Shown: piece after piece, positions 42,190 through 51,611 of the stretch
Layout: each line of letters begins with the position of its first letter
How positions within the stretch are numbered: the first letter of the stretch is position 1
Origin: Methylosinus sp. Ce-a6
GTDB taxonomy: Bacteria > Pseudomonadota > Alphaproteobacteria > Rhizobiales > Beijerinckiaceae
Reading direction: 5' to 3'
DNA length: 64,000 nucleotides
Assembly (NCBI RefSeq): GCF_009811655.1
Contig: NZ_BGJX01000013.1
Location: 1-64,000, forward strand
Translations under genes and position numbers: made by a program
The notes under the pieces: generated by a model
Told to the model about the DNA's origin: nothing
Databases searched by the model: none
The model's input: the letters and a program-made list of their open reading frames with translations, nothing else

Positions 42190-44577
42190 TCAGCCGTCCT
42201 TATTATGATCTCCGACGTCCGTCTGGGCGCTCAAGGTCGAGTCGACGCTCCCGCCCTTCGCGGAGCTATCAGTGGGGCCAGTGATACCCTTTCGCGGAGA
42301 GGACAACGCAGGGGTCGACGATGACCCTACACCATTGCGGCCTTTTTGTCGTGCTGCCCCTTTCAGCTGATTTCTTGCATAGCCGTCGAGCGTCTTGATC
42401 GTCCCCTCGGTGCCGGTCCACGCGGCCGCCTTGCTGAACTCGTCCATATCGACACGGTTCGCCGGCGAGAAGCCGAGCATCTTCGGCACATGATGCGGGA
42501 TGAGCGAGATCAGTCCGAAGGCTTTGATCGCGACCACGATATGCAGCAAGACGAAGATAGCTAGGAGCACAACGAGTCCGATCAGATTGGTGACGAACCA
42601 GCCCTTCTCGAGAACGAAATGCACGGCGACTCCAAAGCTTATCCGGATGAGCCAGGAGACCGACGAGAACACGAAATAGCCGGCGAAGAGCCCGAGGAGC
42701 ATGAGGACCGGCCGGAAGAGCACGTTGAACAGTAGCTCATAGACCTGGATGGCGCGACCATGCAGGCCCTCGCCCTCGAATGTCATATGGGCGACCATCA
42801 TGAGCGGAACGGCGATCACCGCTTCGATCACGAGGATCAGATAGCCGGTCACGCCGGCGATCCACATCACCCAGGGGATGAGCGGCAGCACATAGGCGAT
42901 CATGATGCCGGGAATGAGAAGCGCCAGGAGACCGAAGAACAAGGGCGTCAACAGCGCCTTGAAGACGTCGGAGACCGTGGCGAGACCGGCGGCGGCGGCG
43001 GCCCCGGCGAAATTGCCGGTGAGCAGCGAGAAGGCCGCCGCTCCCGTCTGAACGGTCCCGGACGACGCGGCGATCGCGAGCCCATAAGCCGTCAGCGCCG
43101 CGGTCATGAGATATTGGCCGAGCGTGATGAGCGAGCCGAAGGGGTCAGACCACTGGTTCGACGTCGGAGAGATGCTGTTCGCGATATAGTTCAAGAGCGG
43201 CTCGTTGAGATTGATCGAACGGAAAACGCGCTCGATCCAGGAGCCGCCTTCGCGAGCCGCAGCATTTCCGAACGTGTCGGCGTTACCTGCAGGCGGGTTA
43301 GCCCCGTCGGCGGTGTTCACATAGGTGCGCAGCTGCCCGAGAAAATTGTCGCTGGCTTGGATCAGCGGCGCGAGATCTGTCTTGAGCGCATTGCTCCAGC
43401 CGCTGTAGCTCGGGCCGTTGACGATCGGCAGATCGTTGAGCAGCGACAGCGTGCGGCCATTCAGCTGAGCGAAGGTCAGATAATAGGACCCGGCGGACGC
43501 CCATCCGAGCGTCGACAGATCGGTCGTCGTATTGTTGATGAGACCGAGTTTTCCGGCCCGCGCATCCTGGGGTTTGATGGCGTTCTGCAGCTGCGTCTGA
43601 ATGTCGCTCGCCGCAGAGGTGAGCTGCTGCGTGTAGTCGCGGGTCGCATTCTGATAGGCGGCGAGCAGCGGAGTGAGCGCGGAGGTCTGCTTCGTCTGCC
43701 AATAGCTCTTTGCGACGCCCTCGGCGACGGGACGAATATCCGACGTGATGATGTTCTGGAGAATTTCCTTCTGCTTGGCCGTCATGTCGGTATTGACGCC
43801 GGCGATGGGCTGCTGCGCGCCGGAGGGCTGGTTGACCGTTATCGTGCCGCAGCTCGGCGAGCCGGTCTGATTGCCGGGGGACAACGAATAGGCCCATGTC
43901 GTCGAGCCGGACACGAGCGTCGGGGTGGGGGCCGGCGCGATCTGCGGGTTAGCGGTCGCTTCATTGACGAAAGCCCGACAGAGCTCGTTCTCCATGACGC
44001 CGAGAACGATGTTTTTCGTGCCGGGGATGATCGGCGTGGCGATGACCATTGCATCGGGTCCGATGGCCTTGATCGCGAATTTGAAGAGCGACCCCGCCAT
44101 GCCGATGCCCCACATGGAGGTTTGGACGACGGCGGCCTGACCGATCGAGAAGCCAGACGTTATCGGGAACATCATGATGGCGGCGAAGCCGATCCTCACG
44201 ACGAACATAGAGGTCATCGCGTTGGTGAGGAGATTGCTGGTCTCGGCGGTGCGATAGATATTCCAGATGGTCAGGTAGCACACATAGAACATGCCGAGAG
44301 CCATGGAGAAGCCGGTGAAGCGCCCAAGCAACTCGCCGATGACGGTGGCGGCGGAACCGGTGCATGTCGCGGACTGCGCGGCGCCGCTGCAACTGCTACC
44401 GTTGATCGGGAATACCGCTTTGATGACTTCCGCGGCCCAGTCGAGGCCTGGATCCAGGGCAGACCAGCTGACGTCGTAGTTCGGCGCCGCCGGGGTGGCG
44501 GATTGGGCGAGCGCCGGGGCGGCGCAAGCCACGGCGAAGAGAGCGATCGAGAGAGTGGGAAAGGTTCGGCGTGACAT
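42190..44577 (-). CDS. dotA: DotA/TraY polytopic membrane protein
   Basis: 795 residues, near the size of R64 TraY (about 745) and shorter than Legionella DotA. A cleavable signal (MSRRTFPTLSIALFAVACAA, cleavage near ALAQ) precedes an early membrane block (GFSMALGMFYVCYLTIWNIY; MFVVRIGFAAIMMFPITSGF), a large periplasmic domain (~190-450) with several cysteines, and at least five C-terminal helices (LTPLFFGLLALLIPGIMIAY; VTGYLILVIEAVIAVPLMMV; PVLMLLGLFAGYFVFSSVSW). ITPLIP-type and MTFEGEGLHG motifs fit the family. DotA/TraY is essential for effector or DNA transfer and, for plasmids, is the target of entry exclusion. Confidence 0.92.
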   Translation of the reverse strand: MSRRTFPTLSIALFAVACAAPALAQSATPAAPNYDVSWSALDPGLDWAAEVIKAVFPINGSSCSGAAQSATCTGSAATVIGELLGRFTGFSMALGMFYVCYLTIWNIYRTAETSNLLTNAMTSMFVVRIGFAAIMMFPITSGFSIGQAAVVQTSMWGIGMAGSLFKFAIKAIGPDAMVIATPIIPGTKNIVLGVMENELCRAFVNEATANPQIAPAPTPTLVSGSTTWAYSLSPGNQTGSPSCGTITVNQPSGAQQPIAGVNTDMTAKQKEILQNIITSDIRPVAEGVAKSYWQTKQTSALTPLLAAYQNATRDYTQQLTSAASDIQTQLQNAIKPQDARAGKLGLINNTTTDLSTLGWASAGSYYLTFAQLNGRTLSLLNDLPIVNGPSYSGWSNALKTDLAPLIQASDNFLGQLRTYVNTADGANPPAGNADTFGNAAAREGGSWIERVFRSINLNEPLLNYIANSISPTSNQWSDPFGSLITLGQYLMTAALTAYGLAIAASSGTVQTGAAAFSLLTGNFAGAAAAAGLATVSDVFKALLTPLFFGLLALLIPGIMIAYVLPLIPWVMWIAGVTGYLILVIEAVIAVPLMMVAHMTFEGEGLHGRAIQVYELLFNVLFRPVLMLLGLFAGYFVFSSVSWLIRISFGVAVHFVLEKGWFVTNLIGLVVLLAIFVLLHIVVAIKAFGLISLIPHHVPKMLGFSPANRVDMDEFSKAAAWTGTEGTIKTLDGYARNQLKGAARQKGRNGVGSSSTPALSSPRKGITGPTDSSAKGGSVDSTLSAQTDVGDHNKDG

Positions 44578-44631
44578 GGCGTCCTCGCGTGCAGATTGGT
44601 CAAAGCAATTTCGGGGGACGAAAAGGAGCCA

Positions 44632-46698
44632 TCACGGTCCCGGGCTCGGGGAGGGCCGCGCTTCGGGATCGCGGTGAAACACGGCTTTGATTTTTTCGAG
44701 GACTTTTTCGACGATCTCGCGGGCCTTTTCGCCGAGATGCTCCAGCATGCTGCCGTCGCCCTCATGCCTGGGAATGGAGGAAGCGGCCTCGCCGACGGCG
44801 GCGTCGAGCTTCTTGAAATGATCGGTCCAGTTCGAGGCGTTTGGATGGGAGCCTAGAGCTGAAACGACTGCTCCTCGGTCCTTGCCGTATTGCCTAAGAG
44901 CATCGGCGGCTCGATCGTAAGCAGCGCCGAACGTATTGTTCTCGGAAATTGCTGCCTTGAGCTCCTCTCGCAGTCCTTCGAACCGGCCTCCAGCCTTCAT
45001 GCCCTCGATTACAGCGCTCATGCCGCCCCTATTATTGGCGGCTGCGTCCTGGATGCGATTGAGGATCGAGGCGCCCGGCGCGTCTCGAAGCGCGCTCATT
45101 GCGTCGAGGGCCGCTCTGCCAGACGTATCGGCGGCGTGCAGCAGCGAGTCGTCGCGTTTCGATTGCATGCGCGTGTTCTCGAACTTCTGCAGGCGGCGTT
45201 GGACGTCTTCGGTGTTCGCCTGCTTCTCACGCGCCGATGGCTCGCGCGGCTGTTGCGCGCCTGGCTGCATTGCCGCTTGTGACGATGGCGTCGCGGCCTC
45301 CAGAATTCGGCCGATCGCGCTGGCGGAGCGCCCGACCACCCCGAGGGCCTTTCCGAACACGCCGCCCACCACGATCTTTTCCTGCACGAATTGCACTTCG
45401 TGTTTCGTGATCGGATCAGTCTCGTCAGTGTCCGGCGCTTCCGACGATGCCGGGGCTTTCGGAGCGTTGGGAGGCGTGGCCGGTGAGGCGGGCCGAGCGG
45501 CCGAAGCGGCAAGATTGCGGTCGTCATTGGCGGGCGTCGAGGGGGCCGGAGCGCCGCGCGAAGCGGGCGCCGGACCTTCGGACGAAGGAGCTACGGGAGA
45601 CTTCGCCTGTGCGTTCGGCTCGTGAGCAGTCTCTGAAGTCGTCGATGCGCGCGCCGTCGATGGAGCCGCAGCGTCGAAAGCCGCGATCTCGATTTTGCTT
45701 CTATCCGCGAGTGCGGATGGGGTGTTCGCCGTTTCGTCTGCCGGCTTGTTGCGTGATGTTCCGCTCGGCTCCGCCGGCGTAGCGGAAGCCGGCATATTGC
45801 GAGGCGATTCATCGGCGACCGCGGGAGCCGTCCCAAAACCCTCGGGCTCCGATGGCCGTGCGGCCTCGACCGCAGCGTGATCGGAACTCGCGGACGGGGA
45901 GCGAGCCCTCGGATCATCGAAGGCGTCGATCTCCGCCTGTCTCGCGGGAATGCCCCGCGTTTCCGCGGCCGCTTCGGGAGCGGTCGGCGGCGCGCCGACC
46001 AACGCGACAGAAGGGGCGGGAGACACCGCGATCGGACGTTCGGGCTCGACCGACGGGCTGGCGATCGGCTGCGCGCCCGCCTCTCGGCGTGGCGCGTTCA
46101 GCACCTCGAAGGACAGGGCGAATATTTCGCCTTGGACTGCCTTCGTCATCTGGTTCGATTTGGCGGCGATTTCCGCCGCCTTCTCACGAAGCCGCGCGAC
46201 GAGATCGGGATCGTCGAGCGTTTGGGTCTTTTCAAGTAGACTGCGCATCTGCTCGTTTTTGAGCCCAGGGCTCGACGCAGCCAGTTGAGTGAGTTGGTCG
46301 CGAAGATCCTTGTCGACCCGGAGCGGCCCGACAATTTTCTCTGCGTCCTGCGCCGCATAGGCGAGATCGGTCTTGAAATTCGGATCGCGGAGCCGCTCGT
46401 TCGGATTGTCCAGAAACGTATCGGCAACGCGATCAATCCGCGCGACGAGCTGAGGATCGCGTGCTTCGATCTGCGGCCGGCGTTCCTCGAGCTGGGCTAG
46501 CAGGCCGGCTGTAGCTAAATGGTCGCGAGCGCGCGCCAGCTCTTCGCCGATCGTCTTGCGCTCGCGCGGGTTCATAGCGCCGTTCAACTCGGCGCGCAGC
46601 TCCTCGACATGTTGCGCATTGGGCGCGTCGACGCGCCGCTCATCAGAAGCAGAGGTCGGATCGGGCTTGCGGGGAGAATTCTCGGGTTCGGTCGGCAT
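44632..46698 (-). CDS. large low-complexity protein next to dotA
   Basis: 688 residues. Ordered N-terminal third (~1-215; DAPNAQHVEELRAELNGAMN, RIDRVADTFLDNPNERLRDP), a Pro/Ala/Ser/Glu-rich disordered middle (~220-430), and an ordered C-terminal third (VQFVQEKIVVGGVFGKALGV; GGRFEGLREELKAAISENNT; EHLGEKAREIVEKVLEKIKA). No signal peptide, so it is cytoplasmic. No catalytic motif recognised. It precedes dotA by 54 bp in the same transcript. It could be a DNA-processing accessory protein or a substrate of the secretion system. Confidence 0.7.
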   Translation of the reverse strand: MPTEPENSPRKPDPTSASDERRVDAPNAQHVEELRAELNGAMNPRERKTIGEELARARDHLATAGLLAQLEERRPQIEARDPQLVARIDRVADTFLDNPNERLRDPNFKTDLAYAAQDAEKIVGPLRVDKDLRDQLTQLAASSPGLKNEQMRSLLEKTQTLDDPDLVARLREKAAEIAAKSNQMTKAVQGEIFALSFEVLNAPRREAGAQPIASPSVEPERPIAVSPAPSVALVGAPPTAPEAAAETRGIPARQAEIDAFDDPRARSPSASSDHAAVEAARPSEPEGFGTAPAVADESPRNMPASATPAEPSGTSRNKPADETANTPSALADRSKIEIAAFDAAAPSTARASTTSETAHEPNAQAKSPVAPSSEGPAPASRGAPAPSTPANDDRNLAASAARPASPATPPNAPKAPASSEAPDTDETDPITKHEVQFVQEKIVVGGVFGKALGVVGRSASAIGRILEAATPSSQAAMQPGAQQPREPSAREKQANTEDVQRRLQKFENTRMQSKRDDSLLHAADTSGRAALDAMSALRDAPGASILNRIQDAAANNRGGMSAVIEGMKAGGRFEGLREELKAAISENNTFGAAYDRAADALRQYGKDRGAVVSALGSHPNASNWTDHFKKLDAAVGEAASSIPRHEGDGSMLEHLGEKAREIVEKVLEKIKAVFHRDPEARPSPSPGP

Positions 46699-46763
46699 GG
46701 GATTTTAGCCTCGTGGAACAGAGAAATGGAGAAGGAATTCGTGTGATGGAAAGCATGGGTCGA

Positions 46764-47972
46764 TCAGTTGGAGAGGTTCGGGGTCGGCAGCTCGACGGCA
46801 GGCTTGAGGGTCTGGAGGTCGCGCTCGGCAACCGCGGCCAGCGTCGTGGCGTTGACGCTCGCGTTCTTCATCGCCATCCGGTAGTTCTCTAAAAGCAGGT
46901 AATTGGTGACCGCGAGCTCATTGGCGATCTCGCGTTCGACCGCGGCAGGCGTCATGCTCTGCAGCTGCGCAGCCCAATTGACGTCGCTGTATCGGCGATG
47001 CACGTCGAGCTGCAGGGCTTGCACCCAGGAACCGGTGTCGACGACCGTAAGGCCTTCGTTCTGCATCTGCTGCTTCTGTGCGGCGTTGAGCGGAATCGAA
47101 GGCGATTGAGCGGCGAGGACCTCGTTGAGCACGCTGCGCGCCAGCGAGACGCGCGACTCGTATTGGCGTCGCCGAACCGACGCTTCCTTGGCGGTGAGCG
47201 ACGTCATTTGCGCGCCCCGCTGCGCCGTCGGCACGATCGGCTGGATCAGATTGGTGACGAAATCATTGGCGGAATTGACGCCGTCCTGGCCGTCATAGGT
47301 CCCGGTTCCGAACAGCGACGAGGCGCGTTGATCGGCATTTTCCCGTTGCGACGCGCTGCAGAGGCCCGCGGCCGCTTCGTCCGCGGAACAGTAGCGCGAA
47401 TAGTGCAGCATATTGATCGCTTCGACAGCCTGGGCGGCTCCATAGTAGGATGGCGTTCCCTTCGCCGCTTCGCCGCGTTGATCCGCGACCGTCTGGATCG
47501 CAGTGGCGACTTTCCACGACTGCCCCGCGCCGACCGTGATCGTCTGGCCATTGTCGAGATGAGCGCAATGCAATGGGCTGACGACATGTTCGTCGCGGAT
47601 CACGGCGTTGCGCTTGTCGCGTTCGAATCTCGCCATGGCCGCGTTCGAGGCGTCGGCGATCTGTCGCTGGGCGGAGACTTGCGCCTTCGAGTAATTGGCG
47701 TTTTGCGTGAATCCCTGGCGGAGAAGGGTGGTCACGTCTCCATAGTTGTTGGAGCCGAGCAGGCTCGCGAGCGGACCATTCAGACTGAGCTGGCTCGTGA
47801 TCGTGTTCAGGAAATTGTTGGCTTGGTCCTGAAGCTTTTGCAGCGCCTGTTGGACTGCGATCGACGTCGCGTCGATGACGGCCAATTGCGCATTTGCGGG
47901 AGCCGCGCCGAAGACGATGGCTCCGATGACGACGCCCGTCGTCGCCGAAAGAAGATGAGAGGTCTTGTTCAT
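46764..47972 (-). CDS. exported Dot/Icm locus protein (IcmX/TraW-like candidate)
   Basis: 402 residues with a signal peptide (SATTGVVIGAIVFGAAPANA). Helical mature protein: AVQQALQKLQDQANNFLNTI, AQVSAQRQIADASNAAMARF, a cysteine-containing middle (VVSPLHCAHLDNGQTITVGA; RYCSADEAAAGLC) and EREIANELAVTNYLLLENYR. The layout recalls VirB5-like or TraW/IcmX-like periplasmic proteins, and IcmX and TraW genes lie close to dotA/traY elsewhere. I treat the specific name as unproven. Confidence 0.6.
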   Translation of the reverse strand: MNKTSHLLSATTGVVIGAIVFGAAPANAQLAVIDATSIAVQQALQKLQDQANNFLNTITSQLSLNGPLASLLGSNNYGDVTTLLRQGFTQNANYSKAQVSAQRQIADASNAAMARFERDKRNAVIRDEHVVSPLHCAHLDNGQTITVGAGQSWKVATAIQTVADQRGEAAKGTPSYYGAAQAVEAINMLHYSRYCSADEAAAGLCSASQRENADQRASSLFGTGTYDGQDGVNSANDFVTNLIQPIVPTAQRGAQMTSLTAKEASVRRRQYESRVSLARSVLNEVLAAQSPSIPLNAAQKQQMQNEGLTVVDTGSWVQALQLDVHRRYSDVNWAAQLQSMTPAAVEREIANELAVTNYLLLENYRMAMKNASVNATTLAAVAERDLQTLKPAVELPTPNLSN

Positions 47973-47984
47973 TGGATTTGCTCC

Positions 47985-48536
47985 TCACCAGAGGCCGATG
48001 GCGTTGGGTAGCGAGTATCCGGTCGGAGCGCGGGCGGAGCCATTGACGTAGAGACTGCCGCTGCCGCCGGCGCCGCCGATTCCGATGTAGCCCATGGGCG
48101 GCCCTCCGCCGCCGAAGCTCAGCTTCGGGCAGGAAAGACCACCGCCGAGATTGCCGCCGAAGTTGAACGCGCCGAGATTGAAGCCGCTCAGCGTGATGCC
48201 GCATTGCGCGCTTCCGAGCGCCTTCTTCCAGGCGTTGGTGACGGCGTTGCAGAGCTGGCCTTCGATGGCGTTGAAAAGATTCGTCGGGTCGAGGAGATTG
48301 ACCACGACATTGAGGCCGACGCCCTTCAGAATGTTGTCGAGACAGGTGAGCGACTTGACGGTTTGGGGCGGTGCAATGTCCTTGTCGTCCGCCGCGATGC
48401 GCGCCGACGCGGCGCTGGCGGCCTGTTGGTAGAGCGTGCCGCAGGCGCCGGCGGAACCGGACGGCGGCGCGGTTTGCGCGAGGGTGGCGGTGGAGAGGGC
48501 GATCGAAATAGTCGCCGAGATGATCGTCCGTTTCAT
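47985..48536 (-). CDS. exported Gly-rich Dot/Icm locus protein
   Basis: 183 residues; signal peptide (TIISATISIALSTATLAQTA). Four or more cysteines (SAGACGTLY; SLTCLDNIL; GQLCNAVTN; SAQCGITLS), then a Gly-rich tail (FNFGGNLGGGLSCPKLSFGG). It precedes the 402-residue exported protein by 12 bp and overlaps the preceding gene by four bases. The multiple cysteines fit the presence of a DsbC-like protein in the same locus. Confidence 0.7.
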   Translation of the reverse strand: MKRTIISATISIALSTATLAQTAPPSGSAGACGTLYQQAASAASARIAADDKDIAPPQTVKSLTCLDNILKGVGLNVVVNLLDPTNLFNAIEGQLCNAVTNAWKKALGSAQCGITLSGFNLGAFNFGGNLGGGLSCPKLSFGGGGPPMGYIGIGGAGGSGSLYVNGSARAPTGYSLPNAIGLW

Positions 48537-49021
48537 CGATAGGATTCCCTTTGATTGGATTTGTCTCGATGGCGCTCCATCGTGCAGAGGGCGAGAGAGC
48601 GAATGCGAAGTTCGGCGGTGATGCGACGAAGCAGCGCGTTTTTGCTCGCGAAGCGCGTCGCTCTACGGATCGCGTCAGAGGCGTCTCCCGCCTCGGGCGC
48701 GAAGAGAGCGGCGAGTATCACCTTGCGGTTCGGCTTGTCGGGCTCCGTCAACCAATCGAGCAGGCGGAGGAGACGCTCGCTCCCGAGCTGCGCGAGCACG
48801 GACTGGAACAAGGTTCGAGCCGGATCGGTTCGAATGCATCGCGCGAAACCTGGCGGGTCGAACGCCGCGGCGTCGTCCAGGGCGACGCCGAGAGCGACGA
48901 CCGCGCACTCGACGCTCGGATCCAGCTCGGCGCGACGAGCCGCCTCGGGCAGCTCGCTCAGTCGATCGATCTGGTTCGGATCGAGCCAGCTACCAGTTTG
49001 GGTCGTGACGAGATCTGACAT
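48533..49021 (-). CDS. cytoplasmic protein of the Dot/Icm locus
   Basis: 162 residues from ATG 49021, chosen for the strong AAAGGAGG ribosome site seven bases upstream; longer frames to 49186 are Arg-rich and implausible. Helical, with LVTTQTGSWLDPNQIDRLSE, LLDWLTEPDKPNRKVILAAL and LLRRITAELRIRSLALCTME. The stop overlaps the next ATG (ATGA). No recognised family; size and cytoplasmic nature would suit an IcmS/IcmW-type adaptor, but no sequence motif supports that. Confidence 0.65.
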   Translation of the reverse strand: MSDLVTTQTGSWLDPNQIDRLSELPEAARRAELDPSVECAVVALGVALDDAAAFDPPGFARCIRTDPARTLFQSVLAQLGSERLLRLLDWLTEPDKPNRKVILAALFAPEAGDASDAIRRATRFASKNALLRRITAELRIRSLALCTMERHRDKSNQRESYR

Positions 49022-49080
49022 TCGGCCTCCTTTTCCGCTCGAGGCAGGATCGAAGCGTTGTGCGCGAATGACGAACGGAT

Positions 49081-49518
49081 TTATCGATGGGTGATGGAAA
49101 CGACGCGCTCGCGGACGATTGCGCGAAGACCGAGCGGACGGATCGCGTCGCGGAGCACGCTCGGCCATGCTCGTCCGCCGCGCCAATCGACGATGGCGTT
49201 TCGATCGGCCTCGTGGGTGAAGCTGACTTTGATCGGCGCGGGGACAATTTGTCGCACCGCGAAGGAGAGAGGTATGGCCGTCCCGAAACCTCGCGCCAGC
49301 GGACGCTTTGGCGTGGAATGGTCTATTTTGGTTTTCTTCGACGGCGAAGTCGCCGGGCGTGTGGACGTCGGTGGGCGCTGCGGGGCTTCGGTGGGCGTCG
49401 TCGCCGAGGAAACCGGCCCTTGTTCGGTTGGAAGCAAGGAGAAATCGGCTTTCGCAGGGTCATGAAGACATATTAAAACCAGGGTCGGGGAGATGCGCAG
49501 GATCGTTGAGGCTCGCAT
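49081..49518 (-). CDS. TcpQ/DotD-like exported protein
   Basis: 145 residues. Signal peptide (ILRISPTLVLICLHDPAKAD), a Pro/Thr/Ser-rich linker (TTPTEAPQRPPTSTRPATSP) and a C-terminal domain (LSFAVRQIVPAPIKVSFTHE, then WPSVLRDAIRPLGLRAIVRE) with the beta-alpha-beta pattern of secretin N-domains (TcpQ, PilL, DotD). DotD-type domains sit in the outer-membrane core of type IVB systems. It is the first gene of the leftward arm. Confidence 0.7.
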   Translation of the reverse strand: MRASTILRISPTLVLICLHDPAKADFSLLPTEQGPVSSATTPTEAPQRPPTSTRPATSPSKKTKIDHSTPKRPLARGFGTAIPLSFAVRQIVPAPIKVSFTHEADRNAIVDWRGGRAWPSVLRDAIRPLGLRAIVRERVVSITHR

Positions 49519-49727
49519 GGGGAACGTCTCCGTTGATCCGGGGAGCGTGCGAGCGGTCTGCGCGAATGACCACGGTGAATCGACGATCTCGACGCGGGTC
49601 TGCCGCTATCGGGAGATCGATTCTGGAATCCAGATCATTTGGGACGCGGAATTGTCGGCTGCGTGTACTAGTTGCCAGATATGAAGCACATCGAAAAAGT
49701 CACCGGGGAGAGACGAGGCGCTGGGCG

Positions 49728-50168
49728 ATGGTCAAGAAAAAAAAGGAAGAGCAACAACCAGATGACAAAGAGCAGGAGGAGAATAGAGACGAGTTCCTGG
49801 TGGCGATCGGAGAGCGAATCCGGGCTTTGAGAACGTCGCACGGGTGGACGCAACGCACGCTCGGCGATCGATGCGGCATGGCTGCGACCGCTATCTACCT
49901 GATCGAAAAAGGAACGCAGAACAGCTCTCTCACGACGCTGAAAAAGGTGACTTCGGCGTTGGGAGTGACGGTGGCAACGGTGCTGCCGGAGGCTGAGAGG
50001 GGAGTCGAAATGTCGTTTCGACTGTCGGAAAATTTGACGAACAGATCGGAAGAGCTGCTGGAAACGCTTCGCTCTCGCCGCAAGTCCGTGGACGCTTCGT
50101 TCGAGGAGATCGAAAAAAAGGTTCTCGTCTACCTCGAGCTGATGAAGGACCTGGAGGCCCCGAAATAG
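49728..50168 (+). CDS. XRE-family transcriptional regulator
   Basis: 146 residues from ATG 49728; the frame upstream is a shadow. A Lys/Glu-rich leader (MVKKKKEEQQPDDKEQEENR) precedes the HTH_3 domain (IGERIRALRTSHGWTQRTLG, then CGMAATAIYLIEKGTQNSSL and TLKKVTSALGVTVATVLPEA). A helical C-terminus (ELLETLRSRRKSVDASFEEI) may dimerise. Located between the two transfer arms, it is a likely regulator of them. Confidence 0.88.
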   Translation: MVKKKKEEQQPDDKEQEENRDEFLVAIGERIRALRTSHGWTQRTLGDRCGMAATAIYLIEKGTQNSSLTTLKKVTSALGVTVATVLPEAERGVEMSFRLSENLTNRSEELLETLRSRRKSVDASFEEIEKKVLVYLELMKDLEAPK

Positions 50169-50258
50169 CATCTGACAACAGCGTCTAATATATGGTGCGT
50201 TGACGCTCTTGTTAAACGGTGTTATCGGTCTGCTTCGGTGAGAGCCGGAGCAGACGTC

Positions 50259-51611
50259 ATGCTCGATTGCGACCGTTCATTCGAAACATCCATTTTCAAA
50301 GCCACGCCCCATGAGGCGGGATTGCTTTTGGCGCTATTGGGCCGCGAATTGGCCAGCGGCGAAGGTCTCATCGACGGAATGTTGCGCGTCGGTCTCGGCG
50401 TCGACGCCATCGCAGCCTATTTGGGCTGTGCGCGAACAACCATCCTCGACGAAATCTCAGACCGTGGGATTCCCATCGGCCTGGCTCAGCTCGACAAGCC
50501 ATTCCGGCCGCGCAAGAACGCCTGGCCGCTGATGGATCACACGCTGTTCATCGTCGGATGGACCTGCGGCGTGCAAATCCCGGCTTTGGCCGAATTACTC
50601 GGGCGTTCCGCGGGTTCGCTCTATGGAAAGCGCCGTCGCATCGGCTTGCCGACACGTCGTGTGGCGACGGCGGAGGGCCGCAGGAAGCCCAAGCAGCCAA
50701 AGAAATCCAGCGCCGCATCGGCGACGACGCCCGATGCCGCGTCCTTACCTGCGACGACAAAACGGAAGCGAACACGTCGTCAGCCGTCCCCCGAAGCAGT
50801 CGCACTACGGACGCTGGATGCGACGTCGGAAACACTGCAGACGGCGCCGGACGTCTCATTGACGACTATAGTTTCTCCCGCTCGCCTCATGGCCGAAACG
50901 GCTCCGACGACTGAGGAAATACCGGCGCCGCAAGTGAAACCGGGGGACTCGTCACACGCCACGTCTCATTCCGATCGCCCTTCCGAGCCCCAAATCGAAG
51001 GGCCGCTCGCCGGCGCCAAAGAGAAAAACCAGCGCACTTCGCGACAAGCGAAGCCGTTGAAATCATTCGCCGAGACACATCCCGAGTGGCATGCCGCGAC
51101 CGAGGACTTCAAGGCTAACTGGCTTCCGCATGATGTGGCGATCATTGGCCGTCCCGCCATCGAAAAGAAAATTCGCACGGCTGTCGGGATACTGGGCGGA
51201 ATGAGCAAGGCCGCGATCAAAGCTACGACGGGACTGACCCTTCCATGCATAGGCAGCCACGTGTCTCGGATGCATCTCAGCTCGAAGGGCGCGACCAGCT
51301 CCACCTTCGATCGGCAGCGATACGAGGACGCCTTGAAGGTGCTGACCCCGAAAGCGGGCGGCGTGTCGCGTTGCTTGATATTCCGTTCGCCCGGAGACCA
51401 TCGCCCCAACGTCGTGGACGAGAGCAACGAAAGAAGACGAAAAGCAGCGATAGGAACGATAGGAACGATAGGAAAGATCGCGAAGCACGCCGACGAATTC
51501 GTCGAAGAAAAGCTGAAACACGAGCCGTGGTGGACCGGGATCGAGATTCGCAACGGCGTGCGCTTGTCCGCCGTTCCCAGCCTGTCGAAACCGTTCGAGT
51601 TCACGATATAG
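50259..51611 (+). CDS. GcrA-like DNA-binding candidate, unknown function
   Basis: 450 residues from ATG 50259; an upstream start (50238) adds seven residues. The N-terminal part has two HTH-like segments: RVGLGVDAIAAYLGCARTTI and ALAELLGRSAGSLYGKRRRI followed by GLPTRR. The second resembles the L-G-x-S/T-x-x-x-V-x-G-K-x-x-R-L-G-L helix of GcrA regulators. A long Thr/Ala/Pro-rich linker (~150-270) leads to a C-terminal ordered part (IEKKIRTAVGILGGMSKAAI). It is possibly a regulator or relaxosome accessory factor of the transfer region. GTIGTIGKIA reflects a short tandem GGAACGATA repeat in the DNA (~51450). Confidence 0.6.
   Translation: MLDCDRSFETSIFKATPHEAGLLLALLGRELASGEGLIDGMLRVGLGVDAIAAYLGCARTTILDEISDRGIPIGLAQLDKPFRPRKNAWPLMDHTLFIVGWTCGVQIPALAELLGRSAGSLYGKRRRIGLPTRRVATAEGRRKPKQPKKSSAASATTPDAASLPATTKRKRTRRQPSPEAVALRTLDATSETLQTAPDVSLTTIVSPARLMAETAPTTEEIPAPQVKPGDSSHATSHSDRPSEPQIEGPLAGAKEKNQRTSRQAKPLKSFAETHPEWHAATEDFKANWLPHDVAIIGRPAIEKKIRTAVGILGGMSKAAIKATTGLTLPCIGSHVSRMHLSSKGATSSTFDRQRYEDALKVLTPKAGGVSRCLIFRSPGDHRPNVVDESNERRRKAAIGTIGTIGKIAKHADEFVEEKLKHEPWWTGIEIRNGVRLSAVPSLSKPFEFTI

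Noticed and set aside
42760..44574. 604-codon open frame on the plus strand
   Set aside because: It is antisense to dotA and rich in Arg, Gly and Asp, as expected for the complement of GC-rich hydrophobic coding sequence.
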